Positions 52,773 to 62,359 are shown, counted from the stretch's first letter. The stretch is 64,000 bases of DNA from SMWD01 sp002729875 (GCA_036010905.1 DASCMH010000052.1:1-64000), one strand, 5' to 3'. The notes: generated by a model from the sequence alone, not told the origin. Numbers and translations: made by a program.

Positions 52773-52810
52773 GGCTGCAGCGACGATTCACATTAATCGC
52801 CGCTGCAGCC
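52773..52810 (+). terminator. strong hairpin after the TolB-like gene
   Basis: Arms of 16 nt at 52773-52788 and 52795-52810 match in 15 of 16 positions around a 6-nt loop (CACATT), beginning GGCTGCAGCG and ending CGCTGCAGCC. There is no T-tract, so it may be a Rho-assisted terminator or an RNA-stabilising stem. Confidence 0.5.
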
Positions 52811-52888
52811 GCTCCCGGCGCATTCGACTTGACCCGCCAACCGGGATAAAGTTCCTTGGTCTAAAGCATCTGGCCAGGAATCGAACCT

Positions 52889-53191
52889 ATGGATGTTCCA
52901 ATCGCAAAATCAGAAATTATCTTCCGCTCCAACGACGGTGAAGAACTGACCACCGTCGTACAGGTGGGTCAGTTACGTCAGCAGGACGAACAAAGATGGG
53001 CTTGTGACGTCGAAATACCGGGGGTAGAAAGAAAGCGAACCATTCACGGCGATGACAGTCTGCACGCCCTGATTCTGGCCATGGGCTTTCTCGCAGATCG
53101 ACTGGAGTACCTGGTTGCCGCCGGCGCATCGGTTCTGTCCCCCGACACACGAGAACCCGCCCCCATTAGCAAGATCGTGCCACGCTTGTAA
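52889..53191 (+). CDS. DUF6968-like small protein
   Basis: A 100-aa cytoplasmic protein with no signal or membrane helix. WACDVEIPGVERKRTIHGDD and SLHALILAMGFLADRLEYL recall the DUF6968 family I know from predicted small bacterial proteins with a central beta-strand set and one long helix. The function is unknown. It has its own start 78 bp after the hairpin at 52810, and converges 21 bp from the flavoenzyme gene. Some uncertainty remains about the family. Confidence 0.68.
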   Translation: MDVPIAKSEIIFRSNDGEELTTVVQVGQLRQQDEQRWACDVEIPGVERKRTIHGDDSLHALILAMGFLADRLEYLVAAGASVLSPDTREPAPISKIVPRL

Positions 53192-53212
53192 GATCAAGAT
53201 CAGGCAAATATT

Positions 53213-55210
53213 TTATGCAGCGAGGGTTCGCACCGCATTAAAGCTGCCCCAGACTGCATGCATAATACTGCCGACTTTGACACAATCACCGGCACTGAAA
53301 ACACTGCCCGCATTGTTTGCATAGAATGCCTCAAGCTCTTTCATGAGTCCGTCGCAAGGCATTAGTCGGCCGGCGAAAACCAGGTTATCGGTCGAAATAC
53401 TGGACTCCTGCCCGTCGCGTTCAACAACAACACTCTGTTCAGCAGTGCCCACCGGCACGGTAAGATCCATAACCTGAATATTCTCATCTGCGATCATCTG
53501 TATCAGCATCTCACGGTTGGAACGGTCGGCTATGTCACCGCCGAGTTTCTCCGCACTGCGCCGGGTGGTTAACGTGACCTGCAGGCCACTCTGCGCCAGA
53601 TAAACAGCTGTCTCACAACCAACGAGTCCTCCGCCCATGACGACAACCCGGTCACCCTCGATCACAGCCGCATCATTCAGCAAATCAATCGCCGTCAGAA
53701 CTTTAACCGTAGCGGTGCTTGCAAATGGCAGCGATTCCATTTCAGCGCCAGTAGCCAGGATCACATAGTCAGCGCCAAAATCGATAACGTCCTGTGTTGT
53801 GGCGCGCTTATTAAACACGATATCAATGGGTAATTGTTTTTCCAGGTTACCCAGATAGTGCACGTAGTTGGCAATATCAGGTTTGAAATCAGGCTTTGCG
53901 GCCGGCCAGAGATTTCCACCAAGCTTGTCATTTGCCTCCCAGAGGGTAACTGATAACCCCCGTTCAACGCCGGCACGAGCCGCTTCCAGGCCCGCCGGTC
54001 CACCACCGACTATAAGCAGGGAGCGCTCCTCCTGCAGCGGTTCCATCGGCCACTCCAATTCGTGCCCGGTCGTCGGCCGCAACGCGCAACTGGTGGGGTC
54101 ACCCTGCCTCATCTGTTCCATACAACCTTCGTGGCAACTGATGCACGGAATAATGTCGTCTGGTTTGTTGTCCTGCACCTTGTTAACCCAATCAGGATCC
54201 GCCAGCAAACCCCGGCCAATCGCGACAAAGTCGGCGCTGCCATTTTCCAGTACGCTTTCGGCTACTTCGGGATCCTGCAACCGACCTACGGCAACCACCG
54301 GGATTGAAACCTGTTGCCTGACCTGTTCCGCCAGGCTGACCATGCAACCAGGCTCCTGGTACTGGGGCGGATGCGGCCACCAATGAGATTCATAACAACC
54401 GGCATCGACATGCAAAGCGGCGACACCCATTTTTTCCAGTTCCTCGGCAACCCACAGGCCTTCTTCCGGTTCCCGTCCACCCGGAACGTAATGCGTTAAC
54501 CCGAAACGATAAATGATAGGAAAATCCTCGCCTGCATCACGTCTGATTGCAGCGATCGCCTCGCGGGTGAAGGTCATGCGTTTTTCACGAGTGCCGCCAT
54601 ACTTGTCATCACGGCGGTTCCATAATTCAGTCATGAACTGATCGAGCAGATAACCTTCATGTCCGTGCAATTCAACACAGGCAGCTCCGCCTTCGCGAGC
54701 ACGCCTGGCGGCAAAACCAAAGGCCTGGGCATGGGCTTCGGCTTCCGCCGTTGTCAACGGACGGGAATAGAATTTACGCCGCTCGGGCAGGTGATGATTA
54801 TTATTAATCGATGCGGATACCGGCTGGTATTCAGCGGGCACCGGGTCATCGGTCCACCATTCAGGAGCAAGAAACGGTGGCACCACCCGACCAAAACCTG
54901 CTGTAAGCTGGATACAGAGTCTACAGTCATAGCGGTTAAGAGTATCAGCAAGCTGACGCACGGATTCCAGGTGCGCATCCGAAGCAAGATCGATACAGCT
55001 ACTGGCAGCTGGTTCCAGGGCACGGGACACAAAGACCATCTCGGGCAGAATCATACCCACCCCGCCGGCGGCCCTTGCCGCATAGAAAGCCTGGGTGCGC
55101 TCACCCCAATAACCATCTTCATCAGTCGTGCCGCGAATGCCCATCGCTGCCATGATGACGCGGTTCTTGGTCTCCATCGAACCAATACGACCGGGTTCCA
55201 TCAGCATCAT
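53213..55210 (-). CDS. 2,4-dienoyl-CoA-reductase/OYE-type iron-sulfur flavoprotein
   Basis: A 665-aa three-part enzyme. Residues 1-340 are an old-yellow-enzyme TIM barrel binding FMN (EPGRIGSMETKNRVIMAAMG, then ELHGHEGYLLDQFM and YRFGLTHYVPGG). CISCHEGCMEQM then SC gives C-x2-C-x3-C-x11-C, the 4Fe-4S site typical of 2,4-dienoyl-CoA reductase and trimethylamine dehydrogenase relatives. Residues 385-650 are an FAD/NAD(P) domain (LLIVGGGPAGLEAARAG). It would reduce an unsaturated acyl-CoA or related enone with NADPH. AGGAGG lies 8 nt before the ATG. Confidence 0.87.
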   Translation of the reverse strand: MMLMEPGRIGSMETKNRVIMAAMGIRGTTDEDGYWGERTQAFYAARAAGGVGMILPEMVFVSRALEPAASSCIDLASDAHLESVRQLADTLNRYDCRLCIQLTAGFGRVVPPFLAPEWWTDDPVPAEYQPVSASINNNHHLPERRKFYSRPLTTAEAEAHAQAFGFAARRAREGGAACVELHGHEGYLLDQFMTELWNRRDDKYGGTREKRMTFTREAIAAIRRDAGEDFPIIYRFGLTHYVPGGREPEEGLWVAEELEKMGVAALHVDAGCYESHWWPHPPQYQEPGCMVSLAEQVRQQVSIPVVAVGRLQDPEVAESVLENGSADFVAIGRGLLADPDWVNKVQDNKPDDIIPCISCHEGCMEQMRQGDPTSCALRPTTGHELEWPMEPLQEERSLLIVGGGPAGLEAARAGVERGLSVTLWEANDKLGGNLWPAAKPDFKPDIANYVHYLGNLEKQLPIDIVFNKRATTQDVIDFGADYVILATGAEMESLPFASTATVKVLTAIDLLNDAAVIEGDRVVVMGGGLVGCETAVYLAQSGLQVTLTTRRSAEKLGGDIADRSNREMLIQMIADENIQVMDLTVPVGTAEQSVVVERDGQESSISTDNLVFAGRLMPCDGLMKELEAFYANNAGSVFSAGDCVKVGSIMHAVWGSFNAVRTLAA

Positions 55211-55272
55211 CTCTAATGCCTCCTGTTTTCCAGTGGACTGCCTATATAATATCTACCATGCTTACCCAGTAG

Positions 55273-55298
55273 GTTATTTGTTTGTAACAAAGTGTATC
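55273..55298 (-). promoter_or_regulatory. weak third GTTACA-like array upstream of the flavoenzyme
   Basis: On the minus strand GATACA (55298-55293), GTTACA (55288-55283) and a poor third copy AATAAC (55278-55273) again sit at 10-bp steps, about 65-90 bp before the flavoenzyme ATG. The centre is perfect, the first copy 5 of 6. It is weaker than the other two. Confidence 0.28.
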
Positions 55299-55431
55299 TT
55301 ATGCATTCCTGGCGGCACCCATGACTTCACATCTAAAACAACAGCCTTGCAAGAATATGACACCAGCATTCACATTCCGTGCCAGTGAATTTTTCATTGC
55401 CGGAGCCATTTTCTGACTACCGCATTGATCT

Positions 55432-56760
55432 ATGACGACATACTCTTTATTCACTCGCCTTTTCGTGCTGCCGCAGAGATCTCTGATAATTCGACAAGTT
55501 TATCTATTATGCCTGACCTGTACCTTCTTCTGCTTCAGCGGAGAAATAGTCGCAGCAGAGAAGCATTCACTCTCGGGTGAATGGTATTTTGATGTGCTGA
55601 CATCACCGAATGGTCCGGGTCGACGTGAGGTTTTATTCCTGCAGGAAGGCGACAGAGTGATCGGCTTCATCGACAGCAATTCTGCTTCAGGACGTTTTGT
55701 CGGCAACTTTGACGGCAAGCGGCTTGAATTCACTGCCGTACTGGAATTTGGCGGCCTACCTATGGCGGCTGTTTACACAGCCGAGGTAGCCGGGGACAAA
55801 ATGTCCGGAACCATTGAATATGGACTTTACGGACAGGCTACTTTTGCCGGCTTTAGAGGCAGACGCCCGGTTAATTTAAACAGCACCAATACACCGCTGA
55901 TCGGATCAGCCAGAGATACTGATCTTGATGCCAGCAGCGTGGGTGACTTTTTTGCTACCACCATCGACGGTGTACTAATGCCGGAGATGCTTACCGTGCA
56001 AGGTGGCCACTTCCGGATGGGCAACAACAGTGCGGCCGTCAACCCGGATTACGGCGAGGATTTTGCTCTTGTTCATACGGTGGAAATTTCAACTTTCAGT
56101 ATGAGCCGATTTCTGATTACTAATGCGCAATATCTTGCCTTCTGTGCTGCAACTGGCCGCACACCCCCGGTTCCACCAAAAGGCTGGGATAACTACCTGC
56201 ATCAGTATCCCAACCATCCGGTAGTCAAGGTGAATGCACCTGATGCCGAGGCCTACACAAATTGGTTATCGACACTCAGCGGCAAGCCCTATCGCCTGCC
56301 AACGGAAGCCGAATGGGAATATGCCGCAAGAGCAGGTATCGACGGCAAGAATTATATTTTTGGTGATAGCTGGAAAATTGATGGTGCCAATATCTCGATC
56401 TGGCGGATTGGTAACATACCGGACCGGGACGGCTGGAAGGCCTGGTGGGACAACGAGGGCAACAGAATGTCCAAATCCCAACCCATGACCACTCGGGTCG
56501 GCAGTTTTCCGCCCAATGACTGGGGCTTTTATGACATGACCGGCAACGTCTGGGAGTGGGTGCATGACTGGTATCAGGCAGACTACTACGCTGTATCACC
56601 CGATAAAGACCCCATGGGGCCACCTTCCGGCACCGAGAAAGTACTGCGTGGCTGCTCCTGGTACAACAAGCCTGACGTCTGTTTCCATGCAACCCGGGAT
56701 CGTTACAACCCTGAACTGCGGCTCTACTACAATGGCTTTCGCGTTGTTGCACATCAATAG
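55432..56760 (+). CDS. exported SUMF1/FGE-like protein with N-terminal lipocalin-like domain
   Basis: A 442-aa exported protein. A hydrophobic segment at residues 19-43 is the signal. Residues 45-145 form a small beta-rich domain (SLSGEWYFDVLTSPNG, YTAEVAGDKMSGTIEYGLYG). From about 185 the FGE-sulfatase fold begins: VQGGHFRMGNN, PVVKVNAPDAEAYTNWLS, YRLPTEAEWEYAAR, FYDMTGNVWEWVHDW. At the active site, KVLRGCSWYNKPDVCFHATRD keeps the second catalytic-type Cys but has Asn where the first would be and an extra Cys in RGCS. So formylglycine synthesis is doubtful; SUMF1-fold proteins also serve other roles (EgtB, NirV). Confidence 0.8.
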   Translation: MTTYSLFTRLFVLPQRSLIIRQVYLLCLTCTFFCFSGEIVAAEKHSLSGEWYFDVLTSPNGPGRREVLFLQEGDRVIGFIDSNSASGRFVGNFDGKRLEFTAVLEFGGLPMAAVYTAEVAGDKMSGTIEYGLYGQATFAGFRGRRPVNLNSTNTPLIGSARDTDLDASSVGDFFATTIDGVLMPEMLTVQGGHFRMGNNSAAVNPDYGEDFALVHTVEISTFSMSRFLITNAQYLAFCAATGRTPPVPPKGWDNYLHQYPNHPVVKVNAPDAEAYTNWLSTLSGKPYRLPTEAEWEYAARAGIDGKNYIFGDSWKIDGANISIWRIGNIPDRDGWKAWWDNEGNRMSKSQPMTTRVGSFPPNDWGFYDMTGNVWEWVHDWYQADYYAVSPDKDPMGPPSGTEKVLRGCSWYNKPDVCFHATRDRYNPELRLYYNGFRVVAHQ

Positions 56761-57198
56761 TCATAAGCAGCAATAACTGATGTTAGAGCGACATTGTGGC
56801 GTAACACTCGATCCACAAAACCAACAAAGCGCATCAATTAACCCTTGATGTCAGGCAAGACTATCAGGAGAAAAAGAAAGCTCAGACGACGGAAATACTT
56901 GCTTGCCTGGAGAATATGCGCAAAAAGATACCGGCAAACCTGGCTCCGGGCCAACCAGCCTTGCTCAAGCAGACCCGGATACAACTGCTGCAGGGGCGAC
57001 AATTGCAAGCTAAAGGCTGTTGTGGCCACCCCCAGATACATGGTTATATTGTCATGAGCCAGTTCAAACGACTATCTGACCAACTGATTTAAAAACAGTT
57101 TTTCCTGAATGGTGACAGATGAAATTTTTTCCAAATTGATATTTGCTACCGTCTACAATCTGGCAATAAACCCCTGAAATATATTCATGGAGATTGCC
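56761..57198. other. intergenic region without clear gene
   Basis: Two overlapping antiparallel frames of 67 and 70 codons lie at 56838-57057, but neither has a ribosome site, a signal or a recognisable motif, and each explains the other as its shadow. A promoter for the LLM gene should be within the last 100 bp. Confidence 0.4.
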
Positions 57199-58284
57199 AT
57201 GGACATCGACATCATTCTTGAACCGGATCTGTCACCGGCACAAGTTGCTGAAATAGGCATTGAGGCCGAACGCCTGGGTATCCGTGCGTTATGGTCATCA
57301 AATTATCATTTTCAATATGACGCTTTCCTGTCGCTGGCACCGGTTGCGGCCGCAACATCAAAACTGATTATCGGCCCGCTGGCTGTAAGCCCATGGGAAA
57401 TGCATCCGTTAAAAATGGCAAATACACTGCTGACGCTAAACGAGATGTCGAATGGTCGGGCAATGATCGGCATCAGTGCCGGCGGCGGACTACTCGGCGC
57501 AATCGGTTGGCGGGCAAGCAATGACGGAGCAGTCTGGCCATACCAGCATCCTGTCAAGCGCACCAGCGAACCGGATCGACGAGTACGCGGCATGCGTGAA
57601 TGCATTGAGATCCTCGAGATCGCAAGATCAGGAGAATTCACAATGGGTTATGAAGGCGGACTATTTGTAATCCGTCGCCCATTTGGCATGGCCTGGGCCA
57701 AGGCTCCCGGACCGCTTATATATGGTTGTTCAAGCGGCCCGCAAATGATTAGCATGTCGGCACGGCTTGCAGACGGGATTCAGTTCAGCGATTTCACCCC
57801 TGAACACATGCCTGAAGCAATCAAGAACATCCAGGCTGGCCTGGCGAAACGTGAAACACCGGCAGAAGATTTTCGCATCGGTAACTTCTGGGCCTGGCAC
57901 ATCAAAAAAGATCGTGAAGCCTCGATGTACGAAGCACGGCGTGAATTAATCTGGCGCGGCGCAATCATTGCTCAAAAACGCGAAGACCTCCGCCCATTCT
58001 GCCACGATGAAAGTGAGGTCGATCTTATTATCGAAAACTGGGAAGAATTACGTATCGCCTTCAGATCTCGCAGCGGAGTAATTGATAGCCTTCCAAACGA
58101 CCTGGTAGAAAGACTGATTGCAGGCATGTCATCGGCCGGAGATATGAGTAACATCGACAGTGAAATTGAACGCTACAGGCAATTTGCTGCTGGCGGACTG
58201 ACAGAATTATCCATCCGCCTGTTTGATGACCCCTGGGATGGGCTGAAAATGATTGGTGAACATATACTGCCAGCATTGCGATGA
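57199..58284 (+). CDS. LLM-class flavin-dependent oxidoreductase
   Basis: A 361-aa luciferase-like TIM barrel, dependent on reduced FMN or F420. MDIDIILEPDLSPAQVAEIGIEAERLGIRALW is the family start (strand 1 and helix 1; read here in pieces), followed by ISAGGGLLG and CSSGPQMISMSARLADGIQF, characteristic of F420-type methylene-tetrahydromethanopterin-reductase-like members. ATG 57199 has GGAG about 7 nt upstream; an earlier ATG at 57187 adds four codons. The substrate is unknown. It precedes a TPR gene by 33 nt and may share its transcript. Confidence 0.82.
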   Translation: MDIDIILEPDLSPAQVAEIGIEAERLGIRALWSSNYHFQYDAFLSLAPVAAATSKLIIGPLAVSPWEMHPLKMANTLLTLNEMSNGRAMIGISAGGGLLGAIGWRASNDGAVWPYQHPVKRTSEPDRRVRGMRECIEILEIARSGEFTMGYEGGLFVIRRPFGMAWAKAPGPLIYGCSSGPQMISMSARLADGIQFSDFTPEHMPEAIKNIQAGLAKRETPAEDFRIGNFWAWHIKKDREASMYEARRELIWRGAIIAQKREDLRPFCHDESEVDLIIENWEELRIAFRSRSGVIDSLPNDLVERLIAGMSSAGDMSNIDSEIERYRQFAAGGLTELSIRLFDDPWDGLKMIGEHILPALR

Positions 58285-58317
58285 GAGCATATGAATCAAA
58301 AACTTCAGGAGTAGCAG

Positions 58318-58902
58318 GTGACGGACATGATTGGTAGCACCAAATTCTGGATTCCAATGGCAGTTTTCCAAATTGCCTTCGCACTGACAATTTTTGCTCT
58401 CACCCGCCAGTATTATCTGCATGACACCGGCAAGGCTGATGCCGGCCCAACTGCGACAAACCTGACCGCTCCTGCCTGGCCGAATAACAATTCAGCATCC
58501 AACTTGTCACTGCCAGACTCATTAACATCCAGTGTATCAACCACTCAGGATCCCGTTGAAATATCACATCAGGCCAATGAGTTCTTCACTAACAAACAGT
58601 ATAGCCAGGCAGCAGAACTGTATGCACGGCTATTAACATTCAACCCGCGCAATGTGGATGTTTATAATAACTTAGGTCTTACGCTACACTATCTCGGCAG
58701 ATCAGCCGAAGCTCTTGTCAAGCTGAATGAAGGCATAGCCATAGACCCAACCAAGCAAAGAATCTGGCTGACGCTGGGGTTTGTCAACAATCAACTTGGC
58801 AACATTGAACAGGCTCGCACTGCGCTTGGCAATGCCGCACAAATAAATACAAACAACGAGATCGGTCAATCCGCAACAAAAATGCTGGCAAGTCTTCCCT
58901 GA
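58318..58902 (+). CDS. membrane-anchored TPR protein
   Basis: A 194-aa protein. An N-terminal hydrophobic segment (FWIPMAVFQIAFALTIFAL, about residues 9-27) anchors it, followed by a Ser/Asn/Pro-rich linker (about 45-80). Residues 80-190 carry three tetratricopeptide repeats (NEFFTNKQYSQAAELYARLL, VYNNLGLTLHYLGRSAEALV, WLTLGFVNNQLGNIEQART). GTG start at 58318 has AGGAG 6 nt upstream; an ATG three codons later is an alternative. TPR proteins mediate protein-protein contacts; partners are unknown. Confidence 0.75.
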   Translation: MTDMIGSTKFWIPMAVFQIAFALTIFALTRQYYLHDTGKADAGPTATNLTAPAWPNNNSASNLSLPDSLTSSVSTTQDPVEISHQANEFFTNKQYSQAAELYARLLTFNPRNVDVYNNLGLTLHYLGRSAEALVKLNEGIAIDPTKQRIWLTLGFVNNQLGNIEQARTALGNAAQINTNNEIGQSATKMLASLP

Positions 58903-58969
58903 GAACAATATCGAAATGCCAGCCGGATGATCTCCCTGTCAGCATAAGAAATATCTGAGGAGTCAGACA

Positions 58970-59653
58970 ATGACTGAAAATTTATTAATTTTTGGCGGCA
59001 CCCGGGGTACCGGATTTCAAGTAGCACGGTTACTGCGTGAACGGGGTGACAGTGTCACGGTTCTGGTTCGCGAGGAATCTGATGCATCCGAACTGGAAGG
59101 AATTGGCGCAACTATTGTGCGCGGCAATGCATTGGACAGAACTGCTGTCGACGCGGCATTTGCATCCGGTCAGTTCAAAGCCGCAATTAATACCCTGGGT
59201 GGAAAACGTGGCGAACTGCCACGACCCGATATCGAGGGTACACGACAAATTACTGAAGCCGCAAAGCAGGCCGGGGTACATCGTATTCTTATGGTAACCG
59301 CGATTGGTGCTGGCGACAGTCAGTCAGCCGTCGCACCGAAAGTGCTGGAGGTTCTGGGTGAAGTCCTGGACATGAAAACTCAGGCTGAAAGAATCCTGCA
59401 GCACAGCGGACTTGACTACACTATCCTGCGACCCGGTGGCATGACGAATGATCCGGCCAGTGGCACGGCGATAAAAACCGAGGACCACAACAGCATGGGC
59501 GTAATTAACCGGATCGATCTGGCTGCACTACTGGTGGATTGCATTGATGACGACACGACCTGTGCAAAAATCTTTCATACGATTGATCCGGCCATAACCC
59601 GGCAGGCCCCGTTGCAGCGTGGTGAGAATTTACCCGATCAGCGTAGCCGGTAA
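58970..59653 (+). CDS. NAD(P)-binding SDR-like (NmrA/TrkA-type) protein
   Basis: A 227-aa atypical short-chain dehydrogenase-like protein. LLIFGGTRGTGFQVARLL near the N terminus is the NAD(P)-binding glycine motif, VTVLVREESDASELEG the next strand, and RILMVTAIGAGDS the third; LDYTILRPGGMTNDPASG is typical of the NAD(P)H-binding_10 group. The usual Tyr-x-x-x-Lys is absent, as expected for this class, so it may act as a regulator or a reductase on an unknown ligand. TGAGGAGTC upstream supports the ATG. Confidence 0.82.
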   Translation: MTENLLIFGGTRGTGFQVARLLRERGDSVTVLVREESDASELEGIGATIVRGNALDRTAVDAAFASGQFKAAINTLGGKRGELPRPDIEGTRQITEAAKQAGVHRILMVTAIGAGDSQSAVAPKVLEVLGEVLDMKTQAERILQHSGLDYTILRPGGMTNDPASGTAIKTEDHNSMGVINRIDLAALLVDCIDDDTTCAKIFHTIDPAITRQAPLQRGENLPDQRSR

Positions 59654-59782
59654 ATAATCACCATTACTCGAGTTACCGAAACCGCACTACCCATGCACAA
59701 TTACATTCATCACACCGGCACGAAATACTTCCAGCATACCGCCTTAAAATATAATTATCCTTGTGAAACAAAGCTTTAAAGC

Positions 59783-60181
59783 ATGAATAAAGCTCAGGAA
59801 CTTGCTTCTCATATTGCCTACTGCGGCCTGGATTGCTGCGGATGCGAAGTCTACCAGGCTACCGCATTTGATGATGATGGATTGCGCCAAAACTACGCGG
59901 ACAAGGTCAGGCTCCAGTGGAAAATCGAAGTCGATCCGGCCAGTATCAACTGCCACGGGTGCCGTGACACACGGCCCAAATCAGGCTTTTGCGCTTCCTG
60001 TGAAGTTCGACAGTGTGCGGCAGAACGCGGACTGGAGAACTGCGCGTCCTGCGATGGTTATGGCTGCGAAAAACTACAGAAAGTTCATACAGCAATGATT
60101 CACGTCGGCAAAGCCATCGATGGCATTGCGACAGCAAGTATCAATCTTGATAGGATTCGTAACAACATGGGACTCACCTGA
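59783..60181 (+). CDS. DUF3795 cysteine-rich protein
   Basis: A 132-aa protein with 14 cysteines in metal-site-like groups: AYCGLDCCGCEVYQAT at residue 12, INCHGCRDTRP and FCASCEVRQCAAERGLENCASCDGYGCEKLQK in the middle (read as consecutive clusters). This is the DUF3795 pattern, of unknown function; zinc or iron-sulfur binding is plausible. It is followed after 2 nt by the rhodanese-like gene, so the two are cotranscribed and may cooperate in sulfur or persulfide handling. No signal peptide, so cytoplasmic. Confidence 0.8.
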   Translation: MNKAQELASHIAYCGLDCCGCEVYQATAFDDDGLRQNYADKVRLQWKIEVDPASINCHGCRDTRPKSGFCASCEVRQCAAERGLENCASCDGYGCEKLQKVHTAMIHVGKAIDGIATASINLDRIRNNMGLT

Positions 60182-60183
60182 TC

Positions 60184-60642
60184 ATGGCCAACAAACCTGC
60201 AGAATGGCAGATGCCCGCAGGTGATTATGCCGGAGACGTCACCGCACAAGCCGCTTGGGACAACCTGGCCACGGACCAGAATGCGGTGCTCGTCGACGTA
60301 CGCACAAAAACCGAATGGGACCTGGTTGGCAAACCGGACCTGGCATCAATCGACCAGGAACCAATATACCTGCAATGGGTTACGCTACAGGGGTTGAACA
60401 AGCATTTCACCGATCAACTGCAAGCTGCGCTGGAAGAACGCGGCATTGCTAAAGACACACCGATATACATCATGTGCCAGTCAGGTGGTCGATCTAAAAT
60501 AGCAGCCATGCAATGCACCGAACTAGGTTACACCGCAGCCTACAATATTGCCGAAGGTTTCGAGGGATCGCTTGATGATCGGCAGCACCGCAACAGTGTC
60601 AACGGATGGAAGGTTGCGGGGTTACCATGGACACAAAAATAA
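60184..60642 (+). CDS. rhodanese-like sulfurtransferase
   Basis: A 152-aa single-domain rhodanese. AVLVDVRTKTEWDLVG is the CH2A-like conserved segment, and IYIMCQSGGRSKIA near residue 95 carries the active-site Cys in C-x-S-G-x-R, which accepts a sulfane sulfur as persulfide. It would pass that sulfur to a thiol acceptor in the cytoplasm. It sits 2 nt after the DUF3795 gene, suggesting the Cys-rich protein as acceptor or partner; this is inference. It converges on the carboxylesterase gene 45 bp away. Confidence 0.87.
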   Translation: MANKPAEWQMPAGDYAGDVTAQAAWDNLATDQNAVLVDVRTKTEWDLVGKPDLASIDQEPIYLQWVTLQGLNKHFTDQLQAALEERGIAKDTPIYIMCQSGGRSKIAAMQCTELGYTAAYNIAEGFEGSLDDRQHRNSVNGWKVAGLPWTQK

Positions 60643-60687
60643 CTGTATGCCTGCGCATCTGACCAGATCAACGCGCTTTTAAGTGAT

Positions 60688-62256
60688 TTACCGGTCGCGC
60701 ACCTGTTCGAGTTTTACGATGCCGCGTTGTTTGTGATACGCAATACGCTCCGACTCGAGACCCTCGTGCAACCTGACTTCATCACCAATCTCCAGCACGA
60801 AGGGTGCTTCGGCATGATACTCCGGCCAGTCCGGTAAGCCCGGTCGATTCGGGTTGCCGGTTTTGGCGAACTGCACCCAGTATGAACTGATCAACTTACT
60901 GACCTCATGGTCTTTGTCGGTCGCAGCTTCCAGTTCCGTATCGAGTGTCTGCATGACAAATGCGATTTCATCCGCGTGGCCGACGCCCGGATCGGTACCC
61001 CGGCGTTCATCAGCAAGGTAGGAAAAGTAGTATTGATAGGTTGGTGACGACACATTTCCCATCATGTCACCCAGATAACGTGACTGCGAGTGAATAATCA
61101 GGTCACCAAAAACTGCGTCGGCAAGCGTCTTGCCTCTCATACCTGGATACAAGCGTGCCTTGTCTTCATCCGGGATGATTCTGACCATAACGTCCGGCGA
61201 GAACGGTCCGCCGATCTGACGGCCGAGCTTGGCCTCCCAGCTAACGCCCCCGGTCAGATACGGCACATTATTCTGCCGACCTTCGGCAAACAGAAGACCG
61301 ACCTGATCCGGAATCCAGTCACCTTCGACCATCGGCGTAAAACGATCTCTTGCAGTCAGCAAGCCGATAACCTGGTCCATCGACAAGGCCCGCAAATCAC
61401 GAATCGGATCATCACTGTCCTTGAATCCGGCTCGCTTGGCAAATGACTTACCCGCTCGTTCGCCGGGAACCTGGAAAGCACTGCGATTGCGAATCTTCGC
61501 ATCCGGGGCCAGGCCTACTGAGGCGCTCTGACTGATGGCTTTATTGAAGAGGTCCTGCGCCGGAGGCATAACCATCAGGTAATTAACCAATGCTCCGCCG
61601 GCCGATTCACCGAAGATCGTAACGTTATCCGGGTCACCGCCAAAATACCCGATGTTTTGCTGCACCCATTCAAGCCCGGCAACCAGATCCATCAATCCAT
61701 AATTGCCGAGTGGTTCGTCGACTTGCTGCATCGTCATGGCCGGATGCGCAAAGAATCCGAACAGCGTCAATCTATAGTTCAAGGTCACGAGAATAATGCC
61801 TTCGCGAGCAAGATCAGGGCTGTTAAGGCGCGGAATGTTGCCGGAACCCTGCACGAAGCCACCACCATGGATCCAGACCATAACCGGCAACTTCTCACCC
61901 CTGGCATGATCCGGTATCCACACATTCAGCGTGAGGCAATCCTCGCTCATCTCTCCAAGTTCGAACCACAGTAACTGCGACCGGTATTGCGGGCAGAACG
62001 GCCCATAGTTTTCGGCGGCACGGATGCCATTCCATGCGGCAACCGGCTGCGGGGGGTGCCAGCGATTATCGCCGCCAGTTGAAGCAGCAAACGGTATGCC
62101 CTTAAAGGCCGTGACATCGTCATGGCGGACACCCAAAAGTTTACCCGAATCAATGGTTACGACGGGTGCCTGATCTGGACGCGTACATGCAACTGCCAAC
62201 ATGAAAACGATAACCAACAGTATGCTGGTACGCGCAGCCGGATATGTCTTTACCAT
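60688..62256 (-). CDS. type-B carboxylesterase, lipoprotein
   Basis: A 522-aa exported esterase. SILLVIVFMLAVACTRPD places a lipobox LAVAC at about residue 24, so the mature enzyme would be lipid-anchored. WIHGGGFVQGSG is the oxyanion hole, FGESAGGALVNYL near residue 215 carries the nucleophile Ser, and GVGHADEIAFVM provides the His of the triad, all typical of the carboxylesterase type B/para-nitrobenzyl esterase family. AAGGAGG lies a few nt before the ATG, a very strong ribosome site. It would hydrolyse carboxylic esters in the periplasm or at the cell surface. Confidence 0.88.
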   Translation of the reverse strand: MVKTYPAARTSILLVIVFMLAVACTRPDQAPVVTIDSGKLLGVRHDDVTAFKGIPFAASTGGDNRWHPPQPVAAWNGIRAAENYGPFCPQYRSQLLWFELGEMSEDCLTLNVWIPDHARGEKLPVMVWIHGGGFVQGSGNIPRLNSPDLAREGIILVTLNYRLTLFGFFAHPAMTMQQVDEPLGNYGLMDLVAGLEWVQQNIGYFGGDPDNVTIFGESAGGALVNYLMVMPPAQDLFNKAISQSASVGLAPDAKIRNRSAFQVPGERAGKSFAKRAGFKDSDDPIRDLRALSMDQVIGLLTARDRFTPMVEGDWIPDQVGLLFAEGRQNNVPYLTGGVSWEAKLGRQIGGPFSPDVMVRIIPDEDKARLYPGMRGKTLADAVFGDLIIHSQSRYLGDMMGNVSSPTYQYYFSYLADERRGTDPGVGHADEIAFVMQTLDTELEAATDKDHEVSKLISSYWVQFAKTGNPNRPGLPDWPEYHAEAPFVLEIGDEVRLHEGLESERIAYHKQRGIVKLEQVRDR

Positions 62257-62359
62257 TTATCAATCCTCCTTACCGGCTAACAGAGTTATTCGTGTCCAGC
62301 ACATGAGCAGGAAATTTACCCTGCTACCTGTCAATAAGACACCAGCTCACGACACAACG

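Noticed and set aside
56838..57057. Two antiparallel small frames
   Set aside because: Neither has a ribosome site, a conserved motif or a clear codon bias; both are likely chance frames.
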